NCBI GenBank assembly: GCA_022833215.1
Contig: JAIPUZ010000111.1
Coordinates: 1 to 64,000 of the forward strand
Direction: 5' to 3'
Length of the DNA: 64,000 nucleotides
Source: Mesorhizobium sp.
GTDB taxonomy: Bacteria; Pseudomonadota; Alphaproteobacteria; Rhizobiales; Rhizobiaceae
Of the stretch, positions 61,858 through 64,000 are shown piece after piece. Each line of letters begins with the position of its first letter. The first letter of the stretch is position 1. The notes below the pieces were generated by a model. It was not told the origin of the DNA. It did no database searches and worked only from the letters and a program-made list of their open reading frames with translations. The position numbers and the translations under genes are program-made.

Positions 61858-62804
61858 CCGGCTTCGCGGTCGATCAGGTTTTCCAGCTCCTCGCCCCGCT
61901 CATAGGCCGCCATCTGCCTGAGCATCACCGGCACCAGGTGTCGAGGGTCCGAAGTCGCTGCCGCATGCGGTGTGACGAACACCTTTGGATGGCTCCACAG
62001 CGGGCTGGTTTTCGGCAGCGGCTCGATCTCGAACACGTCGAGGCTCGCTTCCTTGAGCGTTCCGTCGTCCAGAGCACGCACTATGTCGGTTTCCTTCTGC
62101 AACCGGCCCCGTCCTGCATTGACAAGCACCGAGCCGCCCAGCGCATTGCGCCGGCGCAGCTCCTTGAGAAGCTTGTAGTCGATGATGCCGGTGGTCGCCT
62201 TCGTCAGCGGCAGCAGCACGACGAGAATATCGGTGGCGTTGAGGAAAGGCACTAGCCCGGCGTCGCCGGCATAGGTGGTGACGCCTTCCATCTCGCGCGC
62301 CGAGCGCGCCCAGCCATTGATGCGGAAGCCGAGCGCCATGAGGGCGCTGGCTGCCGCGCGCCCCAGATGGCCGAAGCCCATGATGCCGACCGACACGTCC
62401 TCGGCGTTGCGCTGGTCGATGTCGTGCCATGCGCGCAGGCGCTGCTGCTCGCGATACTGCCGGCCCTGCCGGTGATGATCGAGCACGCGCCACACGACAT
62501 ATTCGACCATGTGCCGCGTCAGGTCTTCCGCCACCACGCGCACCACCGGGACGTCCGTGGGGATGGTGGCGTCCTCCATGATGTGATCGACGCCCGCGCC
62601 GACGGAGAAGATGACCTTGAGGTTTGGCAGTCCGGCGAGCAGGTTCGGCTTCTGCTTCCACACGACCGCATAGGTGATGGAGGCATCGGTGTCCGTATTG
62701 CGCTCCAGAACCACCTCCCGCTCGGCCGACAGCAGTTCGTGCCAGCGCTGGGGGTGGAACGCGTTGACCGCAAGCAGAACGCGGTCCGTGCCCGGGTTGC
62801 TCAA
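61851..62804 (-). CDS. glyoxylate/hydroxypyruvate reductase-like D-2-hydroxyacid dehydrogenase (GhrA type)
   Basis: A 317-residue NAD(P)H-dependent enzyme. The Rossmann motif is GIMGFGHLGRAAASALMAL, the substrate arginine sits in SVLVNAGRGRLQKE and the acid-base pair in DVFEIEPLPKTSPLW and VFVTPHAAATSDP. It reduces glyoxylate or hydroxypyruvate to glycolate or glycerate. The GhrA-type opening has VNAFHPQRWHELL. It lies 17 bases downstream of the ABC ATPase gene start region on the same strand side, facing away from it. Confidence 0.92.
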   Translation of the reverse strand: MSNPGTDRVLLAVNAFHPQRWHELLSAEREVVLERNTDTDASITYAVVWKQKPNLLAGLPNLKVIFSVGAGVDHIMEDATIPTDVPVVRVVAEDLTRHMVEYVVWRVLDHHRQGRQYREQQRLRAWHDIDQRNAEDVSVGIMGFGHLGRAAASALMALGFRINGWARSAREMEGVTTYAGDAGLVPFLNATDILVVLLPLTKATTGIIDYKLLKELRRRNALGGSVLVNAGRGRLQKETDIVRALDDGTLKEASLDVFEIEPLPKTSPLWSHPKVFVTPHAAATSDPRHLVPVMLRQMAAYERGEELENLIDREAGY

Positions 62805-62821
62805 GATATCCTCCTCGTCAA

Positions 62822-64000
62822 TTATTCCGAAACCACGCCTTCGGGGGCGGTTTCGATCCGGAAGGCCGCCGAGATCAGCGCCTTCGTGTAGTCGGTCCGC
62901 GGCGCTTCGAAGATCTGCGCCGACGGGCCGGCCTCCACCACCTTGCCGTTGCGCATGACGATCACCTCGTTGGCGAGCGCGCGCACCACCTTCAGGTCGT
63001 GGCTGATGAAAAGATAGGCAAGGTTGTGTTTGGCTTGCAGGTCGCGCAGCAGGTCGACCACCTGCGCCTGCACGCTCATGTCGAGCGCCGAAGTCGGTTC
63101 GTCCAGCATGACGAAGCGGGGCTTGAGCACCATGGCGCGGGCAATGGCGATGCGCTGGCGCTGCCCGCCCGAAAACTCGTGCGGGTAACGGAAGCGCGTT
63201 TCCGGGTCGAGGCCGACTTCCCTGAGCACGTCTACGATACGGTCGTCGCGCTCGTCCGCGGAGAGCTTCGGCTCGTGGATCTTCAGCCCTTCCTCGATGA
63301 TCTCGGATACCGACATGCGCGGGCTGAGCGACCCGTAAGGGTCCTGGAACACGATCTGCAATTCGCGCCGCAGCGGCCGCATCTCGTTGAACGACAGCGC
63401 GTCGATGTCGCGCCCGTCGAAGCGGATCTTTCCGGTGGAGGAGATCATGCGGGCCAGCGCAAGGCCGAGCGTGGTCTTTCCGGAACCCGATTCGCCGACG
63501 ATGCCGAGCGTCTGGCCCTCGCGCACGGTTACGTCGATGCCGTCCACCGCCTTCACATGGTCCACCGTCTTGCGGAAAAAACCCTGCTTGATCGGGAACC
63601 AGACCTTCATGTCCTCGCCACGCATCACCGCTTTGGCGGCGGGGTCCGCGGCAGGCGGCTTGCCCCGGGGTTCCGCCGCCAGCAGATGGCGGGTGTATTC
63701 ATGCTGCGGATTGACGAAGATGTCCTTCGTCGGCCCGGTCTCGACCACCTTGCCTTTTGTCATCACGCAGACCCGGTCGGCGATCTTGCGCACGATGCCG
63801 AGGTCGTGGGTGATGAACAGCATCGACATGCCGTTGTTCTTCTTCAGGGTGTCGAGAAGAAGAAGAATCTGGGCCTGAACCGTCACGTCGAGCGCCGTGG
63901 TCGGTTCGTCTGCGATCAGCAGTTCCGGCTCGTTGGCGAGCGCCATGGCGATCATGACGCGCTGGCGCTGTCCGCCCGAAAGCTGGTGGGGATATGCGTC
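62822..64000 (-). CDS. YejF-type fused double ABC ATPase, incomplete at the window edge
   Basis: The frame continues past base 64000, so the N-terminal part (first Walker A) is missing from view. Seen are the first domain's [16 protein letters not shown] and [20 protein letters not shown], the linker with [18 protein letters not shown], and the full second domain with [31 protein letters not shown] and [16 protein letters not shown]. The short spacer [10 protein letters not shown] fits YejF of the YejABEF peptide (microcin C) importer. The stop is 17 bases before the reductase start (62804), so both may be in one operon. Confidence 0.93.
   Translation of the reverse strand, partial: DAYPHQLSGGQRQRVMIAMALANEPELLIADEPTTALDVTVQAQILLLLDTLKKNNGMSMLFITHDLGIVRKIADRVCVMTKGKVVETGPTKDIFVNPQHEYTRHLLAAEPRGKPPAADPAAKAVMRGEDMKVWFPIKQGFFRKTVDHVKAVDGIDVTVREGQTLGIVGESGSGKTTLGLALARMISSTGKIRFDGRDIDALSFNEMRPLRRELQIVFQDPYGSLSPRMSVSEIIEEGLKIHEPKLSADERDDRIVDVLREVGLDPETRFRYPHEFSGGQRQRIAIARAMVLKPRFVMLDEPTSALDMSVQAQVVDLLRDLQAKHNLAYLFISHDLKVVRALANEVIVMRNGKVVEAGPSAQIFEAPRTDYTKALISAAFRIETAPEGVVSE

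Overview
The window is GC-rich and densely coded, and reads as chromosome from an alphaproteobacterium of the order Hyphomicrobiales (Rhizobiales), probably near the Phyllobacteriaceae (Mesorhizobium or Nitratireductor-like). The pointers are a gcrA gene with clustered GANTC sites, a SAM-II riboswitch in front of metZ, an Irr-type ICE palindrome on an imelysin/bacterioferritin operon, a double-length dCTP deaminase, and a symporter-fused hybrid histidine kinase. The genus is an inference. No phage, integrase, transposase, CRISPR array or rRNA was seen. There is one tRNA (Gly, CCC).

Layout. 1-705: a 5'-truncated comM/yifB remnant at an abrupt junction. 981-6899 (minus): a six-gene iron operon (imelysin, bacterioferritin-associated ferredoxin, bacterioferritin, di-heme peroxidase-like protein, second imelysin, Tat-exported DUF1513 protein) with a perfect ICE box upstream. 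7407-17521: household genes (FAD reductase, MscL, hybrid kinase facing a LuxR-type regulator, DUF952-pyrD, MATE exporter, small membrane protein). 17675-27169: an accessory module with a dimethylformamidase-like protein divergent from a peptide-type ABC transporter, then tRNA-Gly with a decapitated UgpC-type ATPase gene joined exactly to its 3' end, a luciferase-like flavin enzyme and a 41-residue membrane protein. 27631-30675: a glycine-zipper lipoprotein and a FepA-like TonB receptor with a TGA-N9-TCA (RirA-type) palindrome upstream.

30904-39125: an orphan amino-acid binding protein, dcd, SAM-II riboswitch-metZ, apaG, hslO, argD-argF and gcrA. 39233-44528: an NfrB-like glycosyltransferase behind an AT-rich leader with a hairpin, PPK2 polyphosphate kinase, and phoR-phoU without pstSCAB. 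44561-50932: a PBP5-type carboxypeptidase, a mutarotase-fold protein, an FrcK-like kinase, a GST, a NodF/NodE-like acyl carrier protein and ketosynthase pair, and fpr.

50990-60559 is a divergent amino-sugar locus. The minus operon holds a binding protein, two permeases, a Gfo/Idh/MocA dehydrogenase and a UgpC-type ATPase. The plus operon holds a BadF/NAGK-type kinase, a GntR regulator, an SIS-domain deaminase/isomerase and nagA. The two promoters carry the same tandem TGGTATT-N4-TGGTATT element between -35 and -10, in mirror orientation, which makes them the likely operators of the GntR protein. 60651-64000: rpe, a small lipoprotein, a GhrA-like reductase and an incomplete YejF-type double ATPase running off the edge.

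The least described material is the bacterioferritin-containing imelysin operon, the DMFase-like/ABC/flavin module beside the tRNA junction, the NodFE-like pair and the mirror-image operator pair.
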